Shown here one piece after another: positions 1 through 7,022 of a stretch of DNA of 13,598 nucleotides. The DNA comes from Anaerolineaceae bacterium (GTDB taxonomy: Bacteria; Chloroflexota; Anaerolineae; Anaerolineales; Anaerolineaceae). The stretch covers positions 1-13,598 of the forward strand of contig DAIEPS010000025.1 of NCBI GenBank assembly GCA_027348305.1, written 5' to 3'. Positions within the stretch are counted from its first letter, which is position 1; the number at the start of each line of letters is the position of its first letter. The notes beneath the pieces are model-generated. The model saw nothing but the letters and a program-made list of their open reading frames with translations, did not search any database and was not told the DNA's origin. Position numbers and translations under genes: made by a program.

Positions 1-47
1 TGCGAATGATGCCGCATGGGGACTAGTGCCGTGATCATTTTATTCAT
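1..47 (-). CDS. Start of a probable acylneuraminate cytidylyltransferase-type protein (partial, cut by the left edge)
   Basis: Only the first 15 complete codons are visible, reading MNKMITALVPMRHHS and then one incomplete codon beginning CA (His or Gln). The run V-P-M-R-x-x-S closely resembles the N-terminal nucleotide-binding loop of cytidylyltransferases of the NeuA/PseF family, where it is usually followed by R-V-P-G-K-N. A GGAG ribosome-binding sequence lies 5 bases before the ATG, and the gene begins 32 bases after the MoaD-like gene ends, which fits continued co-transcription. If correct it is the third nucleotidyltransferase of this cluster. The identification rests on a very short stretch plus the context, so it is probable rather than certain; the rest of the protein lies outside the window. 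Confidence 0.55.
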   Translation of the reverse strand, partial: MNKMITALVPMRHHS

Positions 48-79
48 GTTTGCTCCGAAAACTCAGATCCATTTTATCT

Positions 80-364
80 CTACCCGCCGGTGATCACTGA
101 CATCAAGGATATCTGTTCGCCGTCAGCCGGTGTTTTATCAAGAAGCATGGCAGGAAATTCAAGGTTGCCGTTAATCACAAACATATTTGAGCTCAAGAAA
201 GTTACACCATCAGGGTCAATGATCAACCCTACCATGGCCGGGTATTTTGCCGCCAACAACTTAACCACATCACGATAAGTGGAATTCACTGGCAGATCAA
301 AATCAACCCTGCTTGATTCCGTGATCGATCTTGTGATGCCGGTAAACTCAATTGAAATCCTCAC
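80..364 (-). CDS. MoaD/ThiS-like ubiquitin-fold small protein with C-terminal Gly-Gly
   Basis: A 94-residue protein with the size and ending expected of a beta-grasp sulfur carrier: it stops with S-V-I-T-G-G, and in MoaD, ThiS and CysO the terminal Gly-Gly is adenylated and converted to a thiocarboxylate by a ThiF/MoeB-type E1 enzyme. Other family-like traits are an opening beta strand (residues 1-9), a helix around 29-41, and an F-V-I-N-G-N segment near 62-67 resembling the V-N-G strand of MoaD. The start is GTG, supported by a strong GGAAGGA sequence 7 bases upstream (372-378). It lies 26 bases after a GT2 gene and just before a cytidylyltransferase-like start, so it seems part of the glycan operon. 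No E1, cysteine desulfurase or molybdopterin gene is visible. The fold call is fairly secure; the role (sulfur donor, protein modifier or other) is unknown. Confidence 0.72.
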   Translation of the reverse strand: MRISIEFTGITRSITESSRVDFDLPVNSTYRDVVKLLAAKYPAMVGLIIDPDGVTFLSSNMFVINGNLEFPAMLLDKTPADGEQISLMSVITGG

Positions 365-390
365 GATGCGGTCCTTCCAACAATACAGAC

Positions 391-1332
391 CTAATTATAC
401 TGAATAGGTTGCACTTTTCGCGCCACGGATTTCTGCTGCAAAGGATTGCCGGGATAATAGAAAGTCTTTTTCAACTGCCAGGTGAGCGGACCGGAATGTT
501 TATATCCCTGGTATGTGCCGTTGAATTGCAGCCAGCGAAAACGAATGATCTTATAAAAAGTGGAGAAAAACTTCTTTGCCTTGATCGCCTCACGGCTGTC
601 ACTGATTACATTTTGGGTGAATAATTTGATCAAATCTCGGCGAGTGAATTTCTCATCAGGGTAAATTTGCTTAAATGCCATGCCTTCGCGGCGGTAACGA
701 TTAAAAATGCCGTCAGTTGATTCGTTATGCACATGGATAACTTCAGCTTCAGTCACATAATGGATCGCTGAACCGTTCTGCTGAGCCCACTTTGCCCAGG
801 CGAGATCTTCGAGACCCGGTAGCGTTTCATCATAGGGGTGTTCCAGCCAGAGCGCGCGGCGGATGGCAGCATTGGCATTGTTGCAGAATGGGATGGACTG
901 CTGCGCCACTGAATGTTCGGGGTACCAAGTGTGAAAGATCTGCTGTTCACAGAAATGGGAGGATTCAGCACCGCGCTGTCTGCCATAGGTTAATGCCACA
1001 TTTTTTTCTTTGAATGGAGCCAGTAAAGTTTCGAGCCAATCAGGGTAAACCGGAAAGACATGCGCGCTGGCCATCACCACCAGATCGGCGCGTGCATGTT
1101 CGAACCCTAAATTGAGTGAACGTCCAAAGGTGAATTCCTGGGAAGGGATGTTGACCACTTCCACGTCAAATCCACTGGTTTCTTCAATAGTACGGTCTGT
1201 TGACCCTGAATCCACCAAAATAATCTGGACGTTTTTAACCGTTTGTTCAGCAATGCCGGTCAGCAAGCGCCGGATGTGTTTTTCTTCGTTATAGGCACGA
1301 ATGATAATCGAACAAACTGGTTTTGGGGTCAT
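391..1332 (-). CDS. Family 2 glycosyltransferase (rhamnosyltransferase-like)
   Basis: This 313-residue protein has a GT-A glycosyltransferase domain in its first ~220 residues. The N-terminal A-Y-N-E-E (13-17) and D-S-G-S-T-D (41-46) are the classic nucleotide-binding motifs of GT2 enzymes. G-L-E-D-L-A-W-A (173-180) supplies the acidic pair normally tied to the catalytic base. The position where many GT2 enzymes carry a metal-binding D-x-D reads A-S-A-H (88-91) before V-F-P, an unusual but internally consistent variant. The basic, aromatic C-terminus (about 250-313) could touch the membrane, but no clear membrane span is seen. Its ATG overlaps the stop of the preceding gene as ATGA, implying translational coupling. 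It probably adds one sugar of the surface glycan from a nucleotide-activated donor; donor and acceptor cannot be told. Confidence 0.85.
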   Translation of the reverse strand: MTPKPVCSIIIRAYNEEKHIRRLLTGIAEQTVKNVQIILVDSGSTDRTIEETSGFDVEVVNIPSQEFTFGRSLNLGFEHARADLVVMASAHVFPVYPDWLETLLAPFKEKNVALTYGRQRGAESSHFCEQQIFHTWYPEHSVAQQSIPFCNNANAAIRRALWLEHPYDETLPGLEDLAWAKWAQQNGSAIHYVTEAEVIHVHNESTDGIFNRYRREGMAFKQIYPDEKFTRRDLIKLFTQNVISDSREAIKAKKFFSTFYKIIRFRWLQFNGTYQGYKHSGPLTWQLKKTFYYPGNPLQQKSVARKVQPIQYN

Positions 1333-2939
1333 ACGGCACGCATAAAATCCTTTCCGTGAAGGATACCATCCGTAAGGATTTGGATGGTTTCTGAATTCTC
1401 AGGTAAGAGTACTTGCATCTGAAAGTCTTTGAGAATAACATATCCCTTCCAAACGCCGTCATCCTTTAAGTATTCACCAAATGGAAGCGAGGTTTGAAAT
1501 AATTGTGCGTATAAGAAACGGCGTCCGTTTTGCATGAATTCTTCAGGTACTTCAATCTCATCCGCTTTGAGGAATCTCTCAAGAATTTCTGCATATTCTG
1601 TTTTGGAAGCCGGGAAAAACGTGGTTGGGATCTGGGTATAACGCGCCTTACCCGCGGTCAGAACTGGACGCCCCAACAAGGTGGCCTCAAGCCCGATGGT
1701 GGAATTGTAGTTCATGACAAAATGCGAACGGCGGATCAGTTCATAGGAACTGACGAATTGATTGGAATCTATGAAAATGACATTCGGCAGGGTTAACAGG
1801 CCGCGGTTCTTGACCCAGTCTGCAACACTCTCACGACTGGCCTTGCCTTTGCGTCCTTCATCCGGATGAGCGCGCAGGATGAACAGTACCTCGGGATGAT
1901 CCAGCATGTTCTGATAGATACTCTCAAGCCACTGGAACATATCTTTGAAAAGGGTGTTGGCATGCACCTGACTGGTATCAAAAATGACATTGGTAAAAAT
2001 GGGAACTATTTTTTTATAAAGTGCAATTCGACCGGCAAGTTCAGGGTCCAACTGCTGCATCTCAGGCCAAAACTTGATGCCCGCCATGGTGAAGTTACCG
2101 CTGAAACGGCTGCTCAAGTAATCATCCAAACGCGAATTCATCGCATCAGTAAGTTGAAACTCATCCGGGATGTGCATGGGGTAAGCAGTGGCTTCACCGG
2201 TGGTAAAAAAGGCAGAGAAGGGTTGAATGCCCACTTCATGCGTGATGATACGGATTCCGCGTTCCAGGCAAACCTGTCTGACCGCCGCCTCAGGGAAGAA
2301 CATGCCGTTAAACACCACCACAGCCTGCGGATGGGTCTCTTCGACCAGGCGTGAGAACTGTTGATAAACGTTCCAGGCAGATTGGATGAAGGAAACCATG
2401 AAAGCACGTGTTTGCCAATCTTCCTTCAAGGTATACCGCCGTAGAACCCAGCGCAGAGAATTTACTGCCCAAAAGCCCAGCGGAAGATCATGCCAGGTAA
2501 ACTCGGAACATTTGGCAACGTTGAGGGTTTCAAGCGCAAAATCAAGTGTTTCGTCTGTTTCATATTCAAAATTCCAGGTTCTGTCGCCCGAAAAAAGTGC
2601 TTCACTCTGCTTAATACATTGAGCACAGGGCGGTGCCTGGGTAAAATCATCGCGGTTGCTGCCCAATGTGCAGCGCTGTATGCCCGAGTGGCAGACAAAT
2701 TGGATCACCGGAATCCCCTGGGCACGCAGCGCGAGACTGGTAAGTCTGGAATAGGCCGCGTTCTGGCTCACCCCACCCAGCCGGGTAGAAGCATTAAAGA
2801 AAATTACCGGCTGCTGTGTTTGATCAACGTCGAGAGAAACGACCTGGTGCGACAAATTCTTCCAGCGCTGGCTGCCTAAATGATGCACCCAACGCTGACG
2901 AATGGCATTTGTAAGTCGTGTTGCAGTTTTAAACTCCAA
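1329..2939 (-). CDS. Large GT-B-like capsule/polysaccharide biosynthesis protein; candidate CMP-sugar transferase
   Basis: A 536-residue protein resembling capsule-synthesis glycosyltransferases with a GT-B fold. In the C-terminal half, L-R-A-H-P-D-E-G (355-362) holds a His-Pro pair, followed by an S-S pair (397-398) and Y-N-S-T-I-G-L-E-A (411-419), a motif layout shared with GT-B enzymes using CMP-activated sialic acid or Kdo (the HP motif). The N-terminal half carries four spaced cysteines (83, 90, 105, 108) that could bind a metal. The predicted start is TTG, with AGGG 8 bases upstream inside the end of the short neuB gene; only 3 bases separate it from that stop. Adjacency to the synthase suggests it may transfer the nonulosonic acid. 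That is inference: the exact family, donor and linkage are unknown, and a later start, for example a GTG at codon 18, is possible. Confidence 0.65.
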   Translation of the reverse strand: MEFKTATRLTNAIRQRWVHHLGSQRWKNLSHQVVSLDVDQTQQPVIFFNASTRLGGVSQNAAYSRLTSLALRAQGIPVIQFVCHSGIQRCTLGSNRDDFTQAPPCAQCIKQSEALFSGDRTWNFEYETDETLDFALETLNVAKCSEFTWHDLPLGFWAVNSLRWVLRRYTLKEDWQTRAFMVSFIQSAWNVYQQFSRLVEETHPQAVVVFNGMFFPEAAVRQVCLERGIRIITHEVGIQPFSAFFTTGEATAYPMHIPDEFQLTDAMNSRLDDYLSSRFSGNFTMAGIKFWPEMQQLDPELAGRIALYKKIVPIFTNVIFDTSQVHANTLFKDMFQWLESIYQNMLDHPEVLFILRAHPDEGRKGKASRESVADWVKNRGLLTLPNVIFIDSNQFVSSYELIRRSHFVMNYNSTIGLEATLLGRPVLTAGKARYTQIPTTFFPASKTEYAEILERFLKADEIEVPEEFMQNGRRFLYAQLFQTSLPFGEYLKDDGVWKGYVILKDFQMQVLLPENSETIQILTDGILHGKDFMRAV

Positions 2940-2942
2940 GCC

Positions 2943-3812
2943 TTAAACCCTGCGCAATTTTTTCTGAGAGGGTAATTCACTGTCGTAAACCCGCTTGACG
3001 CCGTCACCCACTGACATTTCAGTAACACGGATGTATTTGACCAACTTCTCAAAACCAGCAGGCTCAACCGATGCTGCCTGGTCAGATCCCCAGAGGGCAC
3101 GATCCAGGGTGATATGACGTTCAACCATACAGGCACCCAGGCCAACCGCTACAGCGGAGGTAACCAGGCCAACTTCATGGCCGGAATAACCAATGGGGCA
3201 GGTGAAGGTTTTGCGCAGTGTTTCGATCATGCGCAAATTCAGTTCGTGTGGATCACATGGGTAGGTACTGGTGGCGTGTGTGAGCGCCAGGTTATCCTGA
3301 CCGATCAGGTTGACCGATTCGGTGATCTGCTCCATGGTGGACATGCCGGTAGAGAGGATCAAGGGTCTGCCGGTGGCGCGAAGTTGTTTGAGCAGCTTAT
3401 GATCGGTTAACGAAGCGGATGGGATCTTATAACAAATGGGATTGAATTTTTCCATGAAATTGACTGCTTCTTCATCCCAAACAGAGACGAACCAGTCAAT
3501 GCCGATCTCTTTGCAATAGCGTTCGATCTCTTTGTATTCCTTTTCACCAAATTCTGTTTTGTAGCGATATTCCAGATAAGTGATGTAACCCCAGGGTGTT
3601 TCGCGCATTTGACCGCGCTGTTCGGGAGGAACACACAGTTCAGGGGTACGTTTCTGAAATTTCACTGCATCCACGCCGGCATGTTTGGCCGCGTCGATCA
3701 ACTTCTTGGCGCTATCTAGGTCCCCATTATGGTTGATACCGGCTTCGGCAATGATATATGCCGGATGTCCGTCACCCACCATTTTGTTGCCTATGCGAAT
3801 TTCTCGAGTCAT
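2943..3812 (-). CDS. Short NeuB-type nonulosonic acid synthase lacking the SAF domain
   Basis: This enzyme should condense phosphoenolpyruvate with a six-carbon amino sugar (or its 6-phosphate) to form a nine-carbon sialic-acid-like sugar. The TIM-barrel synthase domain is complete: E-A-G-I-N-H-N-G (23-30), K-F-Q-K-R (51-55), S-T-G-M-S-T (154-159), S-T-Y-P (182-185), G-Y-S-G-H-E-V-G (208-215) and E-R-H-I-T-L-D (231-237). His212 and His233 match the usual metal ligands. At 289 residues it is about 55 residues shorter than typical NeuB proteins (~340-350) and ends right after the barrel, so the C-terminal SAF (antifreeze-like) domain that helps close the active site of a partner subunit is absent. 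No remnant follows; the next gene begins 3 bases later. The ATG has AGGAG 6 bases upstream. The substrate cannot be fixed from sequence; Neu5Ac-, KDN-, Leg- and Pse-type products remain possible. Confidence 0.88.
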   Translation of the reverse strand: MTREIRIGNKMVGDGHPAYIIAEAGINHNGDLDSAKKLIDAAKHAGVDAVKFQKRTPELCVPPEQRGQMRETPWGYITYLEYRYKTEFGEKEYKEIERYCKEIGIDWFVSVWDEEAVNFMEKFNPICYKIPSASLTDHKLLKQLRATGRPLILSTGMSTMEQITESVNLIGQDNLALTHATSTYPCDPHELNLRMIETLRKTFTCPIGYSGHEVGLVTSAVAVGLGACMVERHITLDRALWGSDQAASVEPAGFEKLVKYIRVTEMSVGDGVKRVYDSELPSQKKLRRV

Positions 3813-3980
3813 GATGTTCTCCTGATTAGAGATGATTTTGATTGCCTAAAACTGCCAACGATCCAATTGCAGTCAGTTGTTCGTGTTTCCATATAGTAGA
3901 TCACTTCTGCCGAACATTCCATTGATGCAAGTCATGCATTTATCGTGTTTGCATTTGAGTGTTCACATCAACAGGAACCC
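3813..3980 (-). promoter_or_regulatory. 168-bp intergenic leader before the short neuB gene; possible promoter or operator region
   Basis: This is the second-largest gene-free stretch in the window and could hold a promoter for the last block of genes. A TACTAT hexamer (minus strand, 3893-3898) is a possible -10 element, but the hexamer 17 bases upstream (TGGAAT) is a poor -35. A small dyad, ATGCA-5 bases-TGCAT (3925-3939), with another TGCAT at 3950-3954, might be an operator. No terminator hairpin follows the NeuA-KdsC stop, so read-through from upstream is equally likely. Only the AGGAG at 3819-3823 is a confident element. Confidence 0.3.
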
Positions 3981-5219
3981 CTATTGTAACCGAGACAATA
4001 GAATATCACAAAGCTCCCTGACCGCGCCACGACCGCCAGTGAGCGTTAACACCAGATCAGCCTGTCGGATAATGTCAGGGTGCGCATCTGCAGGCGCAAC
4101 CGAGTAACCCACGATCGGGAAGCAAGGCAGATCATTGGTATCGTTGCCCATATAGATTACTTCGGAAGGCTTAAAACCTTTTTCACTGATCACTTTTTTG
4201 AGCGCGGCTGCTTTGTCATCCACGGCCTGCATGACAGGCACCTGCATTTTACGGCAGCGCGCTTCAACAACCAGGTTGCGCTCTTTAGAGATCACGAGGC
4301 ATTCGATGCCGGTTTTTTCTTTGAGGATGGTGAGACCCAGGCTGTCGCTGCGGTTGGCGGCGATGCTTTCTTCACCCTTATCATTGACCCAAACACGGTT
4401 ATCGGTCAAGACGCCGTCAAAATCCATCACCAACATGGATACCTTTGAGGGCAGTGAACGCCTCTGGTTGGCGGGGTCGACCATTTTCAGGCCGCCTTCT
4501 TTCACCAGGATCTCTCCCTGGTGCCAGTCGCGCAGGTTATCCAGGTCAACCGTAAAGCTCGGATCCATGACCAAGGGCATAATGACCTTACCGCTCATGG
4601 AATTCTGCTCAACGATCGCTCGCGGACGAATGGCGTCAATGTGCCCGATCTGCCAGAAGGCTTTGGGCAATTTTTGACGCGGTGCATTGTAGGCTTCGGG
4701 GATACCCTCGACACCAATGAGCGGACTCATGGTGCCACTGGCAGAATCGATCAGCCACATTTTATAAGGGCATTGATCCGCTTCAACCACGCCACGCACA
4801 GAATCAGTATTAGGGTGCGAAAGCAGCAGGTTGACGGCATCATCCACACAAGTGAGCGGACGCACCGGAGAGGTGGGTCGCAATTGCACCACCACATCAG
4901 GCACATAGCCTTCGTGTTCCTTGAGCCATGAAAGCACATGCTGAAAAACAGGCAGATCAGTGGTGTTATCCTGGGCGAACTCGGCAGGCCGCAGAAAAGG
5001 TGTTTCAGCACCGTATTGACGGGCGACCGCCGCGATCTCCTCATCATCCGTGGAGACTATGGTGCGTGTCACCAGTTTGGATTGGGTGGCAGCCGCGATG
5101 CTGTAAGCGATCAACGGATAGCCGGCAAAATCCCTGATGTTTTTACGCGGAATGCCCTTTGAGCCGCCGCGTGCGGGGATGACCGCCAAAACCTCGAGTT
5201 TCTTTACCATGCTGTCCAT
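3981..5219 (-). CDS. neuA: NeuA-KdsC fusion: CMP-nonulosonate synthetase with C-terminal HAD phosphatase
   Basis: A 412-residue two-domain protein. Residues ~8-235 form an acylneuraminate cytidylyltransferase, which joins CTP and a nine-carbon acid sugar into the CMP-sugar: P-A-R-G-G-S-K-G-I-P-R-K-N (15-27), S-T-D-D (56-59), R-P-T-S-P (114-118) and F-T-V-D-L-D-N (222-228) with the two metal-binding aspartates. After a linker, residues ~260-410 form a KdsC-like HAD phosphatase: D-F-D-G-V-L-T-D (266-273), I-S-K-E-R (310-314), Lys336, G-N-D-T-N-D (358-363) and the G-G-R-G-A-V-R-E tail (395-402). All expected catalytic positions are present, so the HAD half looks active. The order matches animal CMP-sialate synthetases. 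The gene overlaps the upstream dehydrogenase by 16 bases; a second in-frame ATG at 5210 is an alternative start. Phosphatase substrate, perhaps a 9-phosphate intermediate, is inferred. Confidence 0.9.
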   Translation of the reverse strand: MDSMVKKLEVLAVIPARGGSKGIPRKNIRDFAGYPLIAYSIAAATQSKLVTRTIVSTDDEEIAAVARQYGAETPFLRPAEFAQDNTTDLPVFQHVLSWLKEHEGYVPDVVVQLRPTSPVRPLTCVDDAVNLLLSHPNTDSVRGVVEADQCPYKMWLIDSASGTMSPLIGVEGIPEAYNAPRQKLPKAFWQIGHIDAIRPRAIVEQNSMSGKVIMPLVMDPSFTVDLDNLRDWHQGEILVKEGGLKMVDPANQRRSLPSKVSMLVMDFDGVLTDNRVWVNDKGEESIAANRSDSLGLTILKEKTGIECLVISKERNLVVEARCRKMQVPVMQAVDDKAAALKKVISEKGFKPSEVIYMGNDTNDLPCFPIVGYSVAPADAHPDIIRQADLVLTLTGGRGAVRELCDILLSRLQ

Positions 5220-6022
5220 CCGCCATCCACGACGAGATTGGAACCGGTCATGTAGGAAGACGCATCGGAAGCGAGGAAGAGCATGGCGCCGCTCATCTCA
5301 TCGCGGTGGGCCATCCTGCCCAGGATCGCATGGGATGAATAATTCTTCACAAATTGTTCATCGTTGTTATTTTCCACGCCGCCCGGGGTCAGGGCATTGA
5401 CGCGGATCTTGGTGTTGGCGTAATAGGCAGCCAGATATCGGGTAAAGCCCAAGATGCCCGCCTTGGTCACCGAGTAGAAAACGGGTTTGTAGGTTAGCTG
5501 TTTGCCAACCCCTTCATAAATTCGTTGATCAGGTCCCACCAGGCCATAAGTGGAACACAGGTTGATGATCGATCCGCTGCCCTGTTTGACCATTTGTTTG
5601 ACGGCAGCCTGAGAGACCAGGAAGGGACCGGTCAAGTTGACCGACAGGCCATCCTGCCAGAAATTGAGCGGGTAGTCTTCAAAGGCATTATTCATCACCT
5701 GGGGATGTTCAGGGTCCACCTTGGGATCCAACGCCGCGCTATTAACCACCACATCCAGACGGCCGGTCTCGCTGACGATCTGATCGACCACTTGTTGAAT
5801 GGACTCAGGATCAATGACGTTGATCACCACGGGGCGGATCGAGGCGCTGACTTCTTTCAACAAAGGCAACGCTTTTTCAATGATCTCCATTTTAAAATCT
5901 GCCAGGTAGACGATCGCACCCGCTTCAGCCAGAGTGCGGCAAAATTCCTTGCCCAATAAACCTGCCCCACCGGTTACCAAGGCTGTCTTGCCAGCCATTG
6001 AAAATTTATCGTAAATGGTCAT
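5204..6022 (-). CDS. Short-chain dehydrogenase/reductase, PtmA-like
   Basis: A classical SDR oxidoreductase of 272 residues using NAD(P)H. Visible motifs are the Rossmann nucleotide-binding T-G-G-A-G-L-L-G (17-24), N-S-A-A (94-97), Asn129, and the catalytic Ser157, Tyr183 and Lys187 (Y-S-V-T-K). The C-terminal Y-M-T-G-S-N-L-V-V-D-G-G (257-268) is typical of the family. Its position directly before a neuA gene recalls ptmA, an SDR of flagellin-glycosylation clusters assigned to legionaminic acid synthesis in Campylobacter, so a role in making or modifying the precursor of the nine-carbon sugar is likely. An insertion around 98-120 (L-D-P-K-V-D-P and following) is characteristic of this subgroup as far as can be recalled. 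The ATG has a strong GGAGG 6 bases upstream. The family is certain; the substrate is inferred from context. Confidence 0.85.
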   Translation of the reverse strand: MTIYDKFSMAGKTALVTGGAGLLGKEFCRTLAEAGAIVYLADFKMEIIEKALPLLKEVSASIRPVVINVIDPESIQQVVDQIVSETGRLDVVVNSAALDPKVDPEHPQVMNNAFEDYPLNFWQDGLSVNLTGPFLVSQAAVKQMVKQGSGSIINLCSTYGLVGPDQRIYEGVGKQLTYKPVFYSVTKAGILGFTRYLAAYYANTKIRVNALTPGGVENNNDEQFVKNYSSHAILGRMAHRDEMSGAMLFLASDASSYMTGSNLVVDGGWTAW

Positions 6023-6038
6023 GCGATTCCTCCAAACT

Positions 6039-7022
6039 TCAGTTTAGTTGCATCTTTTTGCCCAAACTGGCGGACTGGTGAATGGCTTCGGTGAGTTGAA
6101 TCGCCGCGATACCATCCGCGAGGCTGCAGATCGGGGATACTTTCTTATTAACAATATCCAGAAAATGCCGAGCTTCATCCATAAAGAGGAAGTTACGCTC
6201 AAAACCAGCGGGCAGGGTAGACTCTTGCCAAACACCAGTTTCTGCTTCAAACAATTTCGCAATTCCTGTGGCATTATCCCAGGTGATGGTGCCTTGGGTG
6301 CCATTGATCTGCAGCGTATGCTGCCCGGGCCGCTGCACGTAATCCACATGAGTGGAAGAGATCACACCATTCTGGAATTTCAGCTCAATTTCTGCTGTGT
6401 CTTCAACCTCAAGGCCCAGGGCAAAATTGGAGGTCTCAGCCCACAACGAGCCCACCTCGCCGAAAAGCCAGCGCTGGTAATCGAGGGGATGGCAGAGGGT
6501 GTTGACCACCCCCCCACCGAGATCCGCGCGGGCAGCATAACTCTGGCGGTAATCCTCCCAGGGATGCCAACCCGGCATGTATTCACCCCAATGGGCACGG
6601 CTCGAAACGGGGCGCCCGATCCTGCCTTCGTCCAACCAGACTTTTGCCTGGCGCAGCCCGGGATGGAAGCGGAATTGGTAGCCAACCAACAACTGGCCGC
6701 CCTGTTTCAATGCAGACTGAAGATCATCAATGCGATCCATGCTATGTGAGACAGGTTTTTCCATCAATATGGAGCAGCCCGCCCTGGCAGCCGGGATGGC
6801 CACCTCAAGATGCAGTGCGGAGGGATTGGCGATGACTACGGCCTGCGGCTTGTGCCCCAGCGCGGCCTCAATCGTGGTTTCAACGGGCAGCCCTTTAATA
6901 TCATCATCAGGCAAAGTGGAATAATGCGAACGCAGCAGCACAAAATCCGTTTCGCCCAGGGCGCGCAGATTGTTGAGATGTCTTCGTCCGATCGAGCCAA
7001 AGCCTGCTATGAGTGTTTTCAT
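6039..7022 (-). CDS. Gfo/Idh/MocA-family sugar oxidoreductase
   Basis: A 327-residue NAD(P)-dependent dehydrogenase. The N-terminal Rossmann domain shows G-F-G-S-I-G-R-R-H (7-15), and the characteristic E-K-P (88-90) carries the lysine important for cofactor and substrate binding. The C-terminal domain contains L-G-G-G-V-V-N-T-L-C-H-P-L-D-Y (168-182), the family's G-G-G...H..D signature, here with Asn where many members have Asp; His178 and Asp181 remain. Members oxidise or reduce sugars, often nucleotide-linked, or inositols. It sits 16 bases before the PtmA-like dehydrogenase gene and the NeuA fusion, so it likely acts on a precursor of the nonulosonic acid or another unusual sugar of the glycan. 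The start ATG has only a weak ribosome-binding sequence (AAGGA 17 bases upstream). The reaction is not determinable here. Confidence 0.85.
   Translation of the reverse strand: MKTLIAGFGSIGRRHLNNLRALGETDFVLLRSHYSTLPDDDIKGLPVETTIEAALGHKPQAVVIANPSALHLEVAIPAARAGCSILMEKPVSHSMDRIDDLQSALKQGGQLLVGYQFRFHPGLRQAKVWLDEGRIGRPVSSRAHWGEYMPGWHPWEDYRQSYAARADLGGGVVNTLCHPLDYQRWLFGEVGSLWAETSNFALGLEVEDTAEIELKFQNGVISSTHVDYVQRPGQHTLQINGTQGTITWDNATGIAKLFEAETGVWQESTLPAGFERNFLFMDEARHFLDIVNKKVSPICSLADGIAAIQLTEAIHQSASLGKKMQLN

Noticed and set aside
1866..2354. Plus-strand open frame opposite the 536-residue GT-B-like gene
   Set aside because: No domain, no operon context on that strand; a shadow of the minus-strand gene.
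2881..2945. Frameshift that removed the SAF domain of the short NeuB
   Set aside because: The next gene's coding frame begins 3 bases after the stop and shows no SAF-like residues in any frame, so the short form appears native rather than broken.
6048..6749. Plus-strand open frame opposite the Gfo/Idh/MocA gene
   Set aside because: The minus-strand gene has all family motifs; the opposite frame has none and no plausible ribosome-binding site.
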